Shown piece by piece: positions 11,590-22,979 of a DNA stretch of 64,000 bases. Origin of the DNA: Brienomyrus brachyistius. Its lineage: Eukaryota; Chordata; Actinopteri; Osteoglossiformes; Mormyridae. Both the position numbers and the translations under genes were made by a program. The notes under the pieces were generated by a model that was given only the letters and a program-made list of their open reading frames with translations, was not told where the DNA came from and searched no databases. The stretch is taken from positions 2,112,501 through 2,176,500 of the forward strand of contig NC_064548.1 of the NCBI RefSeq assembly GCF_023856365.1, written 5' to 3'. The stretch's first letter is position 1. Each line of letters starts with the position of its first letter.

Positions 11590-12535
11590 ATATCGCACGT
11601 CGTCAAGTCCTACTACAGCCATCTTTCAAATTCAGTACAAAATACCCCGCTTCACGTTGTCATTCAGTGATGGTACTAGTTTTTATGCCAGTGGAAAACC
11701 AACACTGTCTGCAAAGTCAATAGCTACAGACCTCCAAACTTTGTGTAGCCTTCAGATTTTCTCAAGAACAGTGCATAGAGAACTTTATGGAATGGGTTTC
11801 CATGGCCGAGCAGCTGCATCCAAGCCTTACATCACCAAGTGTAATGCAAAGTGTCGGATGCAGTGGTGTAAAGCATGCTGCAACTGGACTCTAGAGCAAT
11901 GGAGACAAGTTCTTTGGAGTGATGAATCAGGCTTTGGCAATCCAATGGACAAGTCTGGGTTCGGTGGTTGCCAGGAGAACAGTACTTGCCTGACTGCATC
12001 ATACCAAGTGGAAAGTTCAGTGGAGGGGTGATTATGGTGTGGAGTTGTTTTTCAGGGATTGGGCTTGGCCCCTTAGTTCCAGGGAAAGGAACTCTTAATT
12101 CTATAGCATTCAAAGCTATTTTGAGCAATTTCATGCTCTCAACTTTGTGGGAACAGTTCAGGGATGGCCCTTTCCTGTTCCAACATGACTGGACATCAGT
12201 GCACAAAGCAGGGTCCATAAGGACATGGATGAACGAGTTTGGTGTGGAGGAACTTGACTGACCTGCACAAAACCCTGACCTCAACCCAACAGAACACCTT
12301 TGGGATGAATTAGAGTGGAGAATGTGAGCCAGGCCTTCTCATTTAACATTAGTGCCTGATTTACAAATGCTCTCCTGTAAGAATGGGCAAAAATTCGCAT
12401 AAACACAGTCATGACCCTTATGGACAGCATTCCTATAAGAGTTGAAGCTGTTATAGCTGCAAACGGTAGGCCAACTCAATATTAAAGAAGGGGATGTCGT
12501 TAAAATTCATGTGTGTACGTCTGGCAATATAGTGT
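11590..12535 (+). mobile_element. Tc1-like transposon remnant
   Basis: Degenerate transposase: SAKSIATDLQTL (HTH region), QVLWSDESGFG (first Asp), VWSCFSGIGLGPLVPGKG, QHDWTSVHKA (second Asp in a damaged QQDN box) and PAQNPDLNPTEHLWDELE (third acidic residue), with stops and at least one frameshift. The right end ctggcaatatagtgtac matches the Tc1-type TIR; a left TIR was not found. Confidence 0.75.
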
Positions 12536-12549
12536 ACATGATTGTCCTA

Positions 12550-12679
12550 TAGATGGGTTGGCCCCCCGTCCTGGGTTGTTCCCTGCCTTGTGCCCATACT
12601 GTAGCTTCCAGGATAGGCTCTGGACCCCCCGCGACCCAGAAGGATAAACGGATTGGACAATGGATGGATGGATGGATGG
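12550..12679 (+). mobile_element. SINE, 5'-truncated
   Basis: 3' part only (ggttggccccccgtcctggg to ggataaacggattggacaat) with a (GGAT)n tail. It is flanked by the 12-bp duplication atgattgtccta (12538-12549, 12680-12691). Confidence 0.8.
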
Positions 12680-12691
12680 ATGATTGTCCTA

Positions 12692-13025
12692 CTGTATATA
12701 CTGTGCAGTATCCACTGAATATTTATGTAACTTTTGGGTTATCCATCTGTGCAATATGTGTAATTGTGTGCACTAATTTTCTTATTTATTTCTATTTGTT
12801 ATAGTATTTTTTATGGGTTTTTTTCTATTGCTTCTTTATCTATAGAGGTAAGCTGTTGTAACCACTAATTTTCCCCAGTGTGGGATCAATAAAGACTTGT
12901 CTTGTCTTATCTTTTAAATATTTACAGTCATGTGAAAAAAAAAATATACTTTCTTTTAGTGCTGCAGGTTAACCTTATGTAGCATAAGCACATAACATAT
13001 TCCACAATATCATTATTTATTTATT
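12692..13025. other. AT-rich spacer
   Basis: No gene seen. It contains agtgtgggatcaataaagac, a short motif also common in dispersed fish repeats. Confidence 0.5.
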
Positions 13026-13339
13026 GTATGTGTGAGTCAACCAGACGAAGTACGGCTCAAAAACCCCTTATGATGAGAAAAATCTTGGATTCACGGTTTC
13101 CCTTGCCCGGACGCGGGTCACCGGGGCCCCCCCCTGGAGCCAGGCCTGGGGGTGGGGCTCGATGGCGAGCGCCTGGAGGCCAGGCCTACACCCATGGGGC
13201 CTGGTCGGGCGCAGCCCGAACAAGGCACGTGGGTCCCCCCTCCAATGGGCTCACCACCCATGGGAGGGGCCATAGGGGTCGGGTGCGAAGTGATCTGGAC
13301 GGCGGCCAAAGGCAGGGACCTTGGCGGTCCAATCCTCGA

Positions 13340-14330
13340 CTGCAGAAGCTAGCTCTAGGGACATGGAATGTCACCTCTATGATGGGGAAAGAGCCTGAGC
13401 TGGTGCGCGAGGTTGTGAAGTTCCGGCTAGATATAGTCGGACTCACCTCGACGCACGGCTTGGGCTCTGGAACCAGTCTCCTTGAGGGGGGTTGGACCCT
13501 TTTCCACTCTGGAGTTGCCCGCGGGGAGAGGCGCCGAGCGGGCGTGGGCATACTTATTGCCCCCAGGCTGGGCGCCTGTACATTGGGGTTTACCGCAGTG
13601 GACGAGAGGGTAGCCTCCCTCCGCCTTCGGGTGGGGGGACGGGTCCTGACTGTTGTTTGCGCTTATGCGCCAAACAGCAGTTCGGAATACCCACCCTTTT
13701 TGGAGTCCTTGGAAGGGGTGTTGGAGAGCGCTCCTCCTGGGGACTCCCTTGTTCTGCTGGGGGACTTCAATGCTCACGTGGGCAGCGACAGTGAGACCTG
13801 GAGGGGCGTGATTGGGAGGAACGGCCCCCCCGATCTGAACCCGAGCGGTGTTTTGTTATTGGACTTCTGTGCTCGTCACGGACTGTCCATAATGAACACC
13901 ATGTTCAAGCATAAGGGTGTCCATATGTGCACTTGGCACCAGGACACCCTAGGCCGCAGTTCGATGATCGACTTTGTAGTCGTGTCGTCGGACTTGCGGC
14001 CGCATGTTTTGGACACTCGGGTGAAGAGAGGGGCGGAGCTGTCAACCGATCACTACCTGGTGGTGGGTTGGCTCCGCTGGTGGGGGAGGAAGCCGGCCAG
14101 GCCTGGCAGGCCCAAGCGTATAGTGAGGGTCTGCTGGGAACGTCTGGCGGAATCCCCTGTCAGGGAGAGTTTCAACTCCTACCTCCAGCAGAACTTCTCC
14201 CAGATCCCGGGGGAGGCGGGGGACATTGAGTCCGAATGGGCCATGTTCCGTGCCTCCATTGTGGAGGCGGCTGACCGGAGCTGCGGCCGCAAGGTGGTCG
14301 GTGCCTGTCGCGGCGGTTATTCCCAGAACC
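13340..14330 (+). pseudogene. Rex3 endonuclease domain
   Basis: Open frame with the AP-endonuclease motifs [77 protein letters not shown] and [10 protein letters not shown]. The frame shifts near 14,325 (GGYSQNP where related copies read GGNPRTR), and the linker continues in another frame (14,330-14,645). Function in the element: nicks target DNA to prime reverse transcription. Confidence 0.85.
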
Positions 14331-14648
14331 CGCTGGTGGACACCGGTGGTAAGGGATGCCGTCAAGCTGAAGAAGGAGTCTTATCGGGCCTTTCTGGCCT
14401 GTGGGACTCCAGAGGCAGCTGACGGCTACCGGCAGGCCAAGCGGAATGGGACTTTGGCGGTCGCTGAGGCAAAAACTCGGGTGTGGGAGGAGTTTGGTGA
14501 GGCCATGGAGAACGACTTCCGGACGGCTTCGAGGAGATTCTGGTCCACCATCCGGCGGCTCCGGGCGGGAAAGCGGTGCAGCATCAACACTATTTATGGT
14601 GGGGATGGTGCGCTGCTGACCTCAGCTCGGGACGTTTTGGGTCGGTGA

Positions 14649-16262
14649 AGGGAGTACTTCGAAGACCTCCTCAATACCACCGACACGCCTTCCAATATGG
14701 AAGCAGAGTGTGGGGACTTGGGGGTGGACTCGCCTATCTCGGGGGTGGAGGTCGCTGAGGTGGTCAAAAAGCTCCTCGGTGGCCGGGCCCCGGGGGTGGA
14801 CGAGATTCGCCCAGAGTTCCTCAAGGCTCTGGATGCTGCGGGGCTGTCCTGGTTGACACGCATCTGCAGCATCGCGTGGACATCGGGGGCAGTACCTCTG
14901 GACTGGCAGACCGGGGTGGTGGTCCCCCTCTTTAAGAAGGGGGACCGGAGGGTGTGCTCCAACTACAGGGGGATCACACTCCTCAGCCTCCCTGGTAAGG
15001 TCTATTCGGGGGTCCTGGAAAGGAGGGTCCGCCGGATTGTCGAACCTCGGATTCAGGAGGAGCAGTGTGGTTTTCGCCCTGGCCGTGGAACAGTGGACCA
15101 GCTCTATACTCTCAGCAGGGTTCTGGAGGGTTCATGGGAGTTTGCCCGACCAGTCTACATGTGTTTTGTGGACTTGGAAAAGGCATTCGACCGTGTCCCT
15201 CGTGGGGTCCTGTGGGGAGTGCTCCGGGAGTATGGGGTACCGGGCTCCCTTTTAAAGGCGGTTCGGTCCCTGTATGACCGGTGCCAGAGTTTGGTCCGCA
15301 TGGGCGGCAATAAGTCGGACTCGTTTCCGGTGAGGGTTGGACTCTGTCAGGGCTGCCCTTTGTCACCGATTCTGTTCATAGTTTTTATGGACAGAATTTC
15401 TAGGCGCAGCCAGGGCGTTGAGGGCGTCCGGTTCGGTGACCTCAGGATTAGGTCTCTGCTTTTTGCGGATGATGTGGTTCTGTTGGCCTCATCGAGCCGT
15501 GACCTTCAGCTCTCACTGGAGCAGTTCGCAGCCGAGTGCGAAGCGGCTGGGATGAGAATCAGCGCCTCCAAATCCGAGACCATGGTTCTCAGCCGGAAAA
15601 GGGTAGAGTGCTCTCTTCGGGTTGGGGATGGGGTCCTCCCCCAAGTGGAGGAGTTTAAGTATCTCGGGATCTTGTTCACGAGTGGGGGAACGATGGAGCG
15701 GGAGATCGACAGGCGGATCGGTGCGGCGTCAGCAGTCATGCGGGCGCTGCATCGGTCTGTCATAGTGAAGAGAGAGCTGAGCCAAAAGGTGAAGCTCTCG
15801 ATTTACCAGTCGATCTACGTTCCTACCCTCACCTATGGTCATGAGCTTTGGGTAGTGACCGAAAGAACGAGATCGCGGGTACAAGCGGCCGAAATGAGTT
15901 TCCTCCGCAGGGTGGCTGGGCTCTCCCTTAGAGATAGGGTGAGGAGCTCAGTCATTCGGGAGGGACTCAGAGTAGAGCCGCTGCTCCTCCGCATCGAGAG
16001 GAGCCAGATGAGGTGGCTCGGGCATCTGATCAGGATGCCTCCGGGACGCCTCCCTGGGGAGGTATTCCGGGCATGTCCCACTGGGAGGAGGCCCCGGGGA
16101 AGACCCAGGACACGCTGGAGAGACTATATCTCTCGGCTGGCCTGGGAACGCCTCGGGGTCCCCCCAGAGGAGCTAGACGAAGTGGCCGGGGAGAGGGAAG
16201 TCTGGGTCTCCCTGCTGAGGCTGCTGCCCCCGCGACTCGACTCCGGATTAAGCGGGAGATGA
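14649..16262 (+). pseudogene. Rex3 reverse transcriptase domain
   Basis: Frame downstream of TGA 14646-14648, where TGG (Trp) would be expected. From about 14697 it is open to TAA-free 16262, 521 aa. Motifs: LLGGRAPGVDEIRPEFLKAL, WQTGVVVPLFKKGDRRVCSN, EEQCGFRPGRGTVDQLYTL, FVDLEKAFDRVPR, QGCPLSPILFIVFMDRIS, LLFADDVVLLAS (catalytic FADD) and the C-terminal WLGHLIRMPPGR. All core RT motifs are intact in this stretch. Confidence 0.88.
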
Positions 16263-16294
16263 TGGATGGATGGATGGATGGTATGTGTGAGTCA

Positions 16295-17213
16295 TGGATG
16301 ACTCAGTAGCTTGTGGAACTCGCAGGGGCACTTGTCAGATCAAATGGGCATCTGCCATGTAGAAAAAAAAACATAAGTATACAGGATATTTTTTTGCATT
16401 TTATTCTTTGCTGTTAAGTTCAAATACATATGGACTCCATGGATTAGCATTAATAATGTAAAAAGTAATCATAATTTGTTTTTCTTTGTGGAAGAATCTT
16501 GGCGGTATGACACTTGAGTCAAAGGAAGGAGAAAGAAACCAGTTCCGCATAGTGTGGTTAACGATACATGATATTCTCTGAGAAAGCTGGAGACTTCTTG
16601 AGCAGTGTAGTTCTGAATTTGCTGAGGTTCCTGTATCTAAAAACACAAAAATCTAATTTAAACAAAATGTTTGTATGAGCCATTTAGGACATTGGACAGC
16701 TGTGGCTACACTGTCACAGCTCTTGTTTTACTTTTGTTTTTTCTAATATTTTTAGTCACTTTTGCATAATCCAGCCTACTAGTCTGCTTCTTGTTACTTC
16801 CTCCAGGTCCTGGAAATAATATGCTAGAAATGACTGTGGGACCTCGGCACCCTAAAAAAACTCTTTTTATTAATAAATTCAGTTAACCGGTATACAATGG
16901 TTTTCACAACAGTCACCCTAAAGTGCTTCATATGGGTGTGTTGTGATATAAAGAAATAAAATAAGGAAGTCAGATGACAATGGAGGAGAGGAATCAAAAG
17001 GTCCCATGTGGGGAAAAAAAAAACCTCTGGGGGTCCAAGTTCAGCTGGCTGCCCCGCCGGCATGTTTAACCCTGTGTTTGATTATATCTCTCTAAGTTGT
17101 AAATCAGATAATGTCATGAAAATATTACTTCCTGTAGGAAACACGTCCCCTTTTCTATGTTGATGTTCAGCAGGATTTTGTTGTACTAGATTGTGTCGTA
17201 ATTTCAACATGGT
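16295..17213. other. intergenic, no gene seen
   Basis: AT-rich; no exon, RNA gene or complete repeat recognised. Confidence 0.55.
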
Positions 17214-17223
17214 GGCTTACACA

Positions 17224-17577
17224 TCCATCCATCCATCCATCCATTTTCCAAACCGCTTATCCTACTGGGTCACGGGGGGTCCGGAGCCTATCCCGGAAGC
17301 AACGGGCACTAGGCAGGGAACAACCCAGGATGGGGGGCCAGCCCATCGCAGGGCACACTCACACACCATTCACTCTCACACGCACACCTATGGGCAATTT
17401 AGCAACTCCAATTAGCCTCAGCATGTTATTGGACTGTGAGGGGAAACCGGAGTACCCGGAGGAAACCCCACGACGACATGGGGAGAACAGGCAAACTCCA
17501 CACACATGTGACCTAGGCGGATATTTGAACCCGGGTCCCAGAGGTGTGAGGCAACAGTGCTAACCACTGCACCCCAC
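17224..17577 (-). mobile_element. tRNA-like SINE
   Basis: Same family as 10888-11248. On the minus strand it runs from the gtgcagtggttagcac A-box head through the ggttcaaatatc B-box region to a GGAT tail. It is flanked by the 10-bp duplication ggcttacaca (17214-17223, 17578-17587). The first bases of the head appear lost. Confidence 0.85.
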
Positions 17578-17587
17578 GGCTTACACA

Positions 17588-18329
17588 ATCAACAGTAATT
17601 CTATTTTTTTTTTTATGTTTATTTTGTTAACTGTATCAATAGTTATAAATGTTATTGCATGTGGTCAATTTAGAGAATACTATATCTTGAGCGTAAACAG
17701 CATCCTAGAATATAATGTCAGATTTTTACCAAACTTGTTCGTGTTTTTTGTTTTGTTTCTTGTGTGTTTGTTTCTTGAAAAAAAAGAATCTCCACATCTA
17801 CTAAAATATTATAAAGCAACAACACAGAACAGCAGCTTTCTTGGAGGCAGCATGTTTGTTCCGAGATGTGTGGACTGGTTGGATGTGGCGTTAGGCACCT
17901 CGGAATTTACGACTTTGCTTCTCATGCAAATTTATGAGACGTATGATAGCATGTACTCAGTTCCTGTTTTTTTTGTGTGTTAAATTGTGTTTGTATAAAG
18001 AGTACGATATAAAATTAAGTTTGATCGAGTGATTGACTAGATTAAAAATGGCATGTACAGCAGCACCAGCAGCCATAGTTACGATGTGCAATGAGATAAG
18101 TTGTGGGTAGGGTAAACGGAAATAACAGGTCTTCAGCTGAGACTTAAAGACCTTGAAAGAATGAAAGAATTAAAAAAAAAATAAGAAGGTCTGCACTTAG
18201 TTTACAGGGCATAACACCCATTTGGAGCAATCCAGATATTTGCCAGAAAAAGAAAGCACTGAACTTTCCCATATGCTGTGATAAAGGGATTATAAATCTA
18301 GAACATGTTCTTCAAAGCACTTCCATTAT
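17588..18329. other. intergenic, no gene seen
   Basis: AT-rich; no supported gene or element. The open frame at 17615-17983 shows no recognisable domain. Confidence 0.5.
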
Positions 18330-19210
18330 ATAGAGGGGGTGGTCAGCTGTGGTATCATCTCCTTGGGATCCTGGCGGGTGGCAGGGTTGGACCCTTGAGC
18401 TATGGCCGTCTAGTGGCTTCTTGGGGCTGGGGGACTGTGGCTGCCGTCTTGTGATGTCTGGGTGTCTGCCCTGGCTGGTGGTAGTGCTGGGGAGCTTGGG
18501 TGGGTGCTGCCTGGTGGTCATGGGGTATGGGGTCTGGAGTGCTGGTGGTGGCTGGGGCTGGCTCTGGGATGGATGGTTGGCGTCTTCGGTGCGGGCCTGG
18601 GTACGGAGTCCAGGGCTCTGGCGCCCGGGGCCTGGCCATTTCCTCGGTGGGTGCCTCCCTACGCCGGGATGGCCTGTGCTCCCCCCGGGGTGCTGCGGGG
18701 GAGGGGGGTCGGTCCATGTCTGGGCGTCTCGGCCTGCACAGTGTTGGGGGTAGTGTGTCTCGGGCCTGGGCTAGTCTGCCACATTTCTGTTGTCGAGAGA
18801 GTGACTGTCTGAGTGCGGGCTGCCCTTCGGGGTGGCTTTTGGCCCTGGCAGTGCCCTGGGGTGTTGTCGCTGGGGACCCCGGGTTCACTCCTTCATGCAC
18901 AGCGGTCGGGGGCTACTGAGCCAGCTGGTTAGCTGGCTCTCTACTCACCCTCTGGCAAAAATCTGCCCCCTGGCCTTATGAATCCCAGCCCCTCTCCCCC
19001 CTCATTCAAAAACATGCCACGCACATGCCACTTCCTTGGGGTGGTGGCCAGGAGGGGGCTGGTTGGCCCTCGGTCGTCTGGGGTCCTAGGGGCCCTGGCC
19101 TTGGCTCGTACGGGAGCGGCCGCACTCTCGCGGGGTCGGCTGCCTGTTCTCTGGGGCTTATACGCTTTTGGCTGTGGGAGCGGGGTCTGGGACCTCCCTC
19201 CTCCTCCAGC
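18330..19210. repeat. GC-rich low-complexity block
   Basis: A GGT/TGG/CTGG-rich stretch with sharp edges to AT-rich DNA. Long open frames exist on both strands but are all low-complexity Gly/Trp/Pro-rich, as expected from composition alone. Probably the 5' part of an interspersed retroelement; family not recognised. It abuts a 5S rRNA-derived sequence. Confidence 0.45.
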
Positions 19211-19216
19211 TGGAGT

Positions 19217-19329
19217 GCCAAACCACTCTGCATACATCTGATCTTGTCTAATCTCTGAAACTAAGCAGGTTCAGGCTTGGTTAGTACTTGGATGGGAGAC
19301 TGCTTGGGAATACCAAGTGCTGTAAGCTT
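19217..19329 (+). pseudogene. 5S rRNA-derived sequence
   Basis: Matches vertebrate 5S rRNA from about base 8 to the end: gatcttgtctaatctctgaa, ctaagcaggtt (box A region), ggttagtacttggatgggag (IE and box C) and gggaataccaagtgctgtaa. Many C-to-T changes and the altered first bases argue against a working gene. It may be a pseudogene or the head of a 5S-derived SINE. Confidence 0.85.
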
Positions 19330-19369
19330 ACACTACCAATAATGCCGAAGTTGGGATTTAAATCATTCA

Positions 19370-19735
19370 AATTATTGTTCCTCAATCTCAAGCACCTGTT
19401 CAAAATCTAAAACTCTATCTCTCCCGCTCATTATAATTTATCGTCCACCAGGTCCTTATTCAGAATTCTTAGTTGAATTTGCAGAATTCCTTTCAGACCT
19501 AGTAACTTCAACTGAGTGAGCAATAATTGTGGGGGATTTTAATATTCATGTAGACAACGAACATGATCCCCTGACAATAGCCTTTACTAATATACTACAC
19601 TTTATGGGTATCACACAAAATGTAATTGGGCCTACCCATGACTGCGGTCATACCCTTGATTTAATCCTATCATTTGGTTTTGATATAGATAATATAACTC
19701 TACTGCCTCAGTCCAGTATTATCTTATTACAATGA
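19370..19735 (+). mobile_element. L2/Rex1-like LINE endonuclease fragment
   Basis: Encodes FIVHQVLIQ..-type VYRPPG-like sequence then IIVGDFNIHVDNEHDPLTIA, NVIGPTHDCGHTLDLILSFG and TLLPQSS, the C-terminal endonuclease motifs of L2-group LINEs. The related minus-strand copy at 22.1-22.5 kb has the same order. Confidence 0.65.
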
Positions 19736-20015
19736 ACCAAAACACACATCTAAAACTACTGCTGCGTTTCTGAAGAACAGGGTGAAGGTGATTGGCCAAA
19801 TATGTCTCCTGATCTGAACCCAATCGAACACCTATGGGGGATTTCTGAAGAGACTAGTTGAGCATTACTCTCCATCCAGCATCCAGGCTCTAAAAGAGGT
19901 CATTCTTGGAGAATGGAAAAAGATAGATGTTGCAATATGTCACCAACTTGTTCATTCAATGCCTAGAAGAATTGGTGCTGTGCTTAAAAATCAAGGTGGT
20001 CATACATTATTAACC
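19736..20015 (+). mobile_element. Tc1-like transposase C-terminal fragment
   Basis: Nucleotides gatctgaacccaatcgaaca (DLNPIEH) and later HQLVHSMPRRIGAVLKNQGG correspond to the last part of a Tc1/mariner transposase. Frame broken; no TIR found. Confidence 0.65.
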
Positions 20016-20221
20016 TTAATTTCATGTTATGAAGTTAATCAAATGTTCTTTAAAACTCCTTAACGCCTTAAAACTAATTGTTATTATGTTCATTGGGATA
20101 TCAATTAAAATCAAAGTAGGGGAGACAATATACAGTACTAACAGTTAGGTGAGTGCAATACATAAGTGCAATGTATAAGCTCTGGCAGATATGGCTATGG
20201 CAGCACAAGTAGGAGGGAGAG

Positions 20222-22680
20222 TCACCTGGGAATGCAGGCATGGGGAGTCCATGAAATGTCAGCACTCCATGATTTTGAATCAACTAGAAGACCAAGACTT
20301 TTGACCACTGTGTTAGATTGTGTAGAAAGGTCACCAATGTTGAGATGGTGAAACTTACTTTGTGCATCCTTGGGACCAATTACCAGAACTTCAGTTTTTT
20401 CTATGTTTAACATAAGGAATTTTTTGCCATCCAGCACCGGATACCTTCTAACCAAGAAGGCAGTGACGCATCATCAGGCTTAACAGATATATACAACTGT
20501 GTATCATTCACATAACAATGAAACCCCAACACCATGATTTCTAATTATGATACCAAGAGGTATCATATATAAAGGTAACACTAGTGGGCCAAGTACTGAT
20601 CCCTGCGGGACATCATATTTGACTTTGGCGGCCTTGGAGGATTCATTGTTCACATGGGCAAACTGATAGCGATCAGTTAAATAGGAGCGGAACCAAGACA
20701 GAGCTGTCCCCTTAATGCCAACCACACATTCTAGCTGGTGTAAGAGGATATTATGGTACACAGTGTCGAATGCTGCTATGGTTTCTGTGCTATGGTTTGG
20801 TCTAAAGCCAGACTGATATAATTCATTAATATTATTTTTCTGTAGGAAAGAAGACAGCTGATGGACTACAACATTTTCCATGATTTTTGAAATGAACGAA
20901 AGATTTGAGATAGGTCTATAATTTCCTAAAACACTAGGTTCAAGATTTGGTTTCTTTAGGACGGGTCTAATAACAACCATTTTAAAAGGTTTTGGAACAT
21001 ATCCAAGCCTAAGAAATGAATTTAGCACATTTAACACATTTAACAGGGTAGTACTAATCTGCGGAAACCTTGGCTATCTTCAAGCGACAACTCAAAACTT
21101 TCCTTTTTCAGAAATACCTGAAGTAGTACTCTGTATTCTTACTCAGCTCTTTTCCGTGTGTGTGTATGTGTACAAAATAACTAAATAAATAAATTTGTTG
21201 CAGTTTCTCAACAGTGTTCGGATAGATGGTATTCATAGCTTGGGTCCTTATTGAGCTAGTATTGGAAAAATTCATCGCAGCTTAAAGCACTTATGTAAGT
21301 CGCTCTGGCTAAGGGCATCTGCCAAATACTGTAAATGTAAATGTACAATTTCCTTGAAGAATTTTCTAGGAATTGGGTCTACGAGGCTAGTAGAGGATTT
21401 ACAGGAGGAAACTAGGCTCAGAAGTTCTGATTGTTTTATAGGAAGGAAAGATTTAAAGGTCTCATTATCGATAGACATAAGACTAGCGTGAGGTTGGCAG
21501 CCGTATATAACTACGGACGAGCACTGGATGGTCTGTTTAATCTTACTTGTTTTACCATTAAAAAATGTAATAAAGTCATCACTCTTAAGAGCAGCAGGAC
21601 TTGCAAGTTTAATGAAGAATTCTGTGTTAACCTAGACACGGATTCAAATAGGAATTTAGAATTTGTTTTGTTCAAATCTATTAATCTGGAGAGATAGCAG
21701 TCACTAGTGCTTGTCTGTATTTAGAGAGGCTCTCTTTCCAGGCAGATTTGAAAACTTCTAGTTTAGTTGAGCGCCATTTGTGCTCTAGCTTGTGTGATGC
21801 CTGTTTGAGTTCACGTGTACCAGGTGGCAGGTTTCTTATCTCTATGTTTTATCTTCTTAAGTTGAACTACAAGATGTAGAATTCTGCGAAGGGATTTTTC
21901 CATGTTTGAGGTTACCTGTTCAAGTTCATTTACACACGATGCTTCAGATGTAAGGTTGAAGGACTATGGAAGCTGTTTGATAAATGTTGCAGTTAGTGAG
22001 GCAATGGAACGTCTGATTCTGTATTTTGGAGCTGTGGTTGACGGGAGGCTATACTAGATTTCAAACGTTAACAAGTAATGACTTGAGAGCAGAGGACTTT
22101 GAGGCATAATAGATACATGTTCCACCAGGATGCCATGGCTAATAATCAAGTCAAGGGTATGGTTACAGGCATGAGTAGGCCCGACTACATTCTGACATGC
22201 ACCTACAGAGTCTAGAATAGCTGCAAATGCTATTTTTAAAGGATCACTGTCTTTCTCCATCAGAATATTAAAATTACCCACAATAACGGCTTTGTCAGTA
22301 GTGACCATCAGGTTTTTTAAAAAATCAGCAAACTCCTTAAGAAAATTACTGTACGGACCAGGCGGTCGATACACGGTAATAATAGTGATTTGGGGTGAAG
22401 AGCTACAAAGACATGAGCCAGCAAGGCTAAGAAGAAGAGTTTGAAATGTGCTGAAACTAAAACTACATTTCTCAGACACTCCTAGGTTAGACTGAAAAAT
22501 TGCAGCAACACCACCACCTTTGCGATTTGGTCAAGGGTTATGCTTATAGTTGTATTCGGCTGGAGTAGATTCATTTAGTACCATGAATTCATTCGGTTTA
22601 AACCAGGAGTGATCTTACATTGAGAAGTCCAAGATTAAGCCTTGCATCACACCTATTATCTAGTCACAGATTCATTGTAA
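20222..22680 (-). mobile_element. L2/Rex1-like LINE, broken, minus strand
   Basis: From 22.48 kb leftwards: endonuclease motifs ITVYRPPGPYSNFLKEFADF, AVIVGNFNILMEKDSDPLKI and NVVGPTHACNHTLDLIISHG; then RT motifs FKMVVIRPVLKKPNLEPSVL, YQSGFRPNHSTETIAAFDTV and DVPQGSVLGPL; then IEKTEVLVIGPKDAQ. Several frameshifts. It is interrupted by a + strand L2 3' end at 21.05-21.34 kb. No intact ORF. Confidence 0.75.
21050..21344 (+). mobile_element. L2 LINE 3' end, nested
   Basis: caacaactcaaaac-type C-terminus, ctttttcagaaatacctgaa, ggtattcatagcttgggtcc, cttatgtaagtcgctctggc and a tgtaaatgtaaatgt tail. Nearly the same as the 3' end of the L2 element at 50.8-51.1 kb. It lies inside the minus-strand LINE. 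Confidence 0.8.
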
Positions 22681-22979
22681 TTTTTATTACGTTATTATGA
22701 CATACAATACGGTGGAATCGGCTTCCATGATCAAAAGTGCGGGGAACAGACACAGTCCCAATTACATGAACCCTAGGTGACGACTCTAAGCAACTAGCAG
22801 GCGGTCGGTTATGCCGGTTTGCTTGCCACCTGCACTTGACTCTAGCTAGTCAGCGATTTGCCTGGAAGCTATGAGCTATGAGCAATATAGCGACGATAAT
22901 CTGCTGTACATTTCATCGCCACGCCTTGCAGGGATGGGGCCAGAGCACGTTACTGACACACACATCTTCTTTGAATCGT

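Larger units (their letters stand above)
13040..16280 (+). mobile_element. Rex3 LINE, nearly complete (3.2 kb)
   Basis: Flanked by a perfect 14-bp duplication gtatgtgtgagtca (13026-13039, 16281-16294), with a GATG-repeat 3' tail. It carries a GC-rich 5' region, an apurinic-type endonuclease, a linker and a reverse transcriptase. The nucleotides tggcagaccggggtggtggt (about 14,904) and cagggctgccctttgtcacc (about 15,347) match the conserved sites used for standard Rex3 PCR primers. The reading frame is broken once by a frameshift near 14,325 and once by TGA at 14646, so this copy is inactive but young-looking. Confidence 0.92.

Noticed and set aside
18349..19258. Several open frames of 100-166 aa on both strands
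   Set aside because: Low-complexity Gly/Trp/Pro-rich translations of a GC-rich repeat, with no domain, start context or splice signals.
19217..19329. Functional 5S rRNA gene
   Set aside because: Altered first bases, many substitutions in paired regions, and no T-run terminator right after the gene end.
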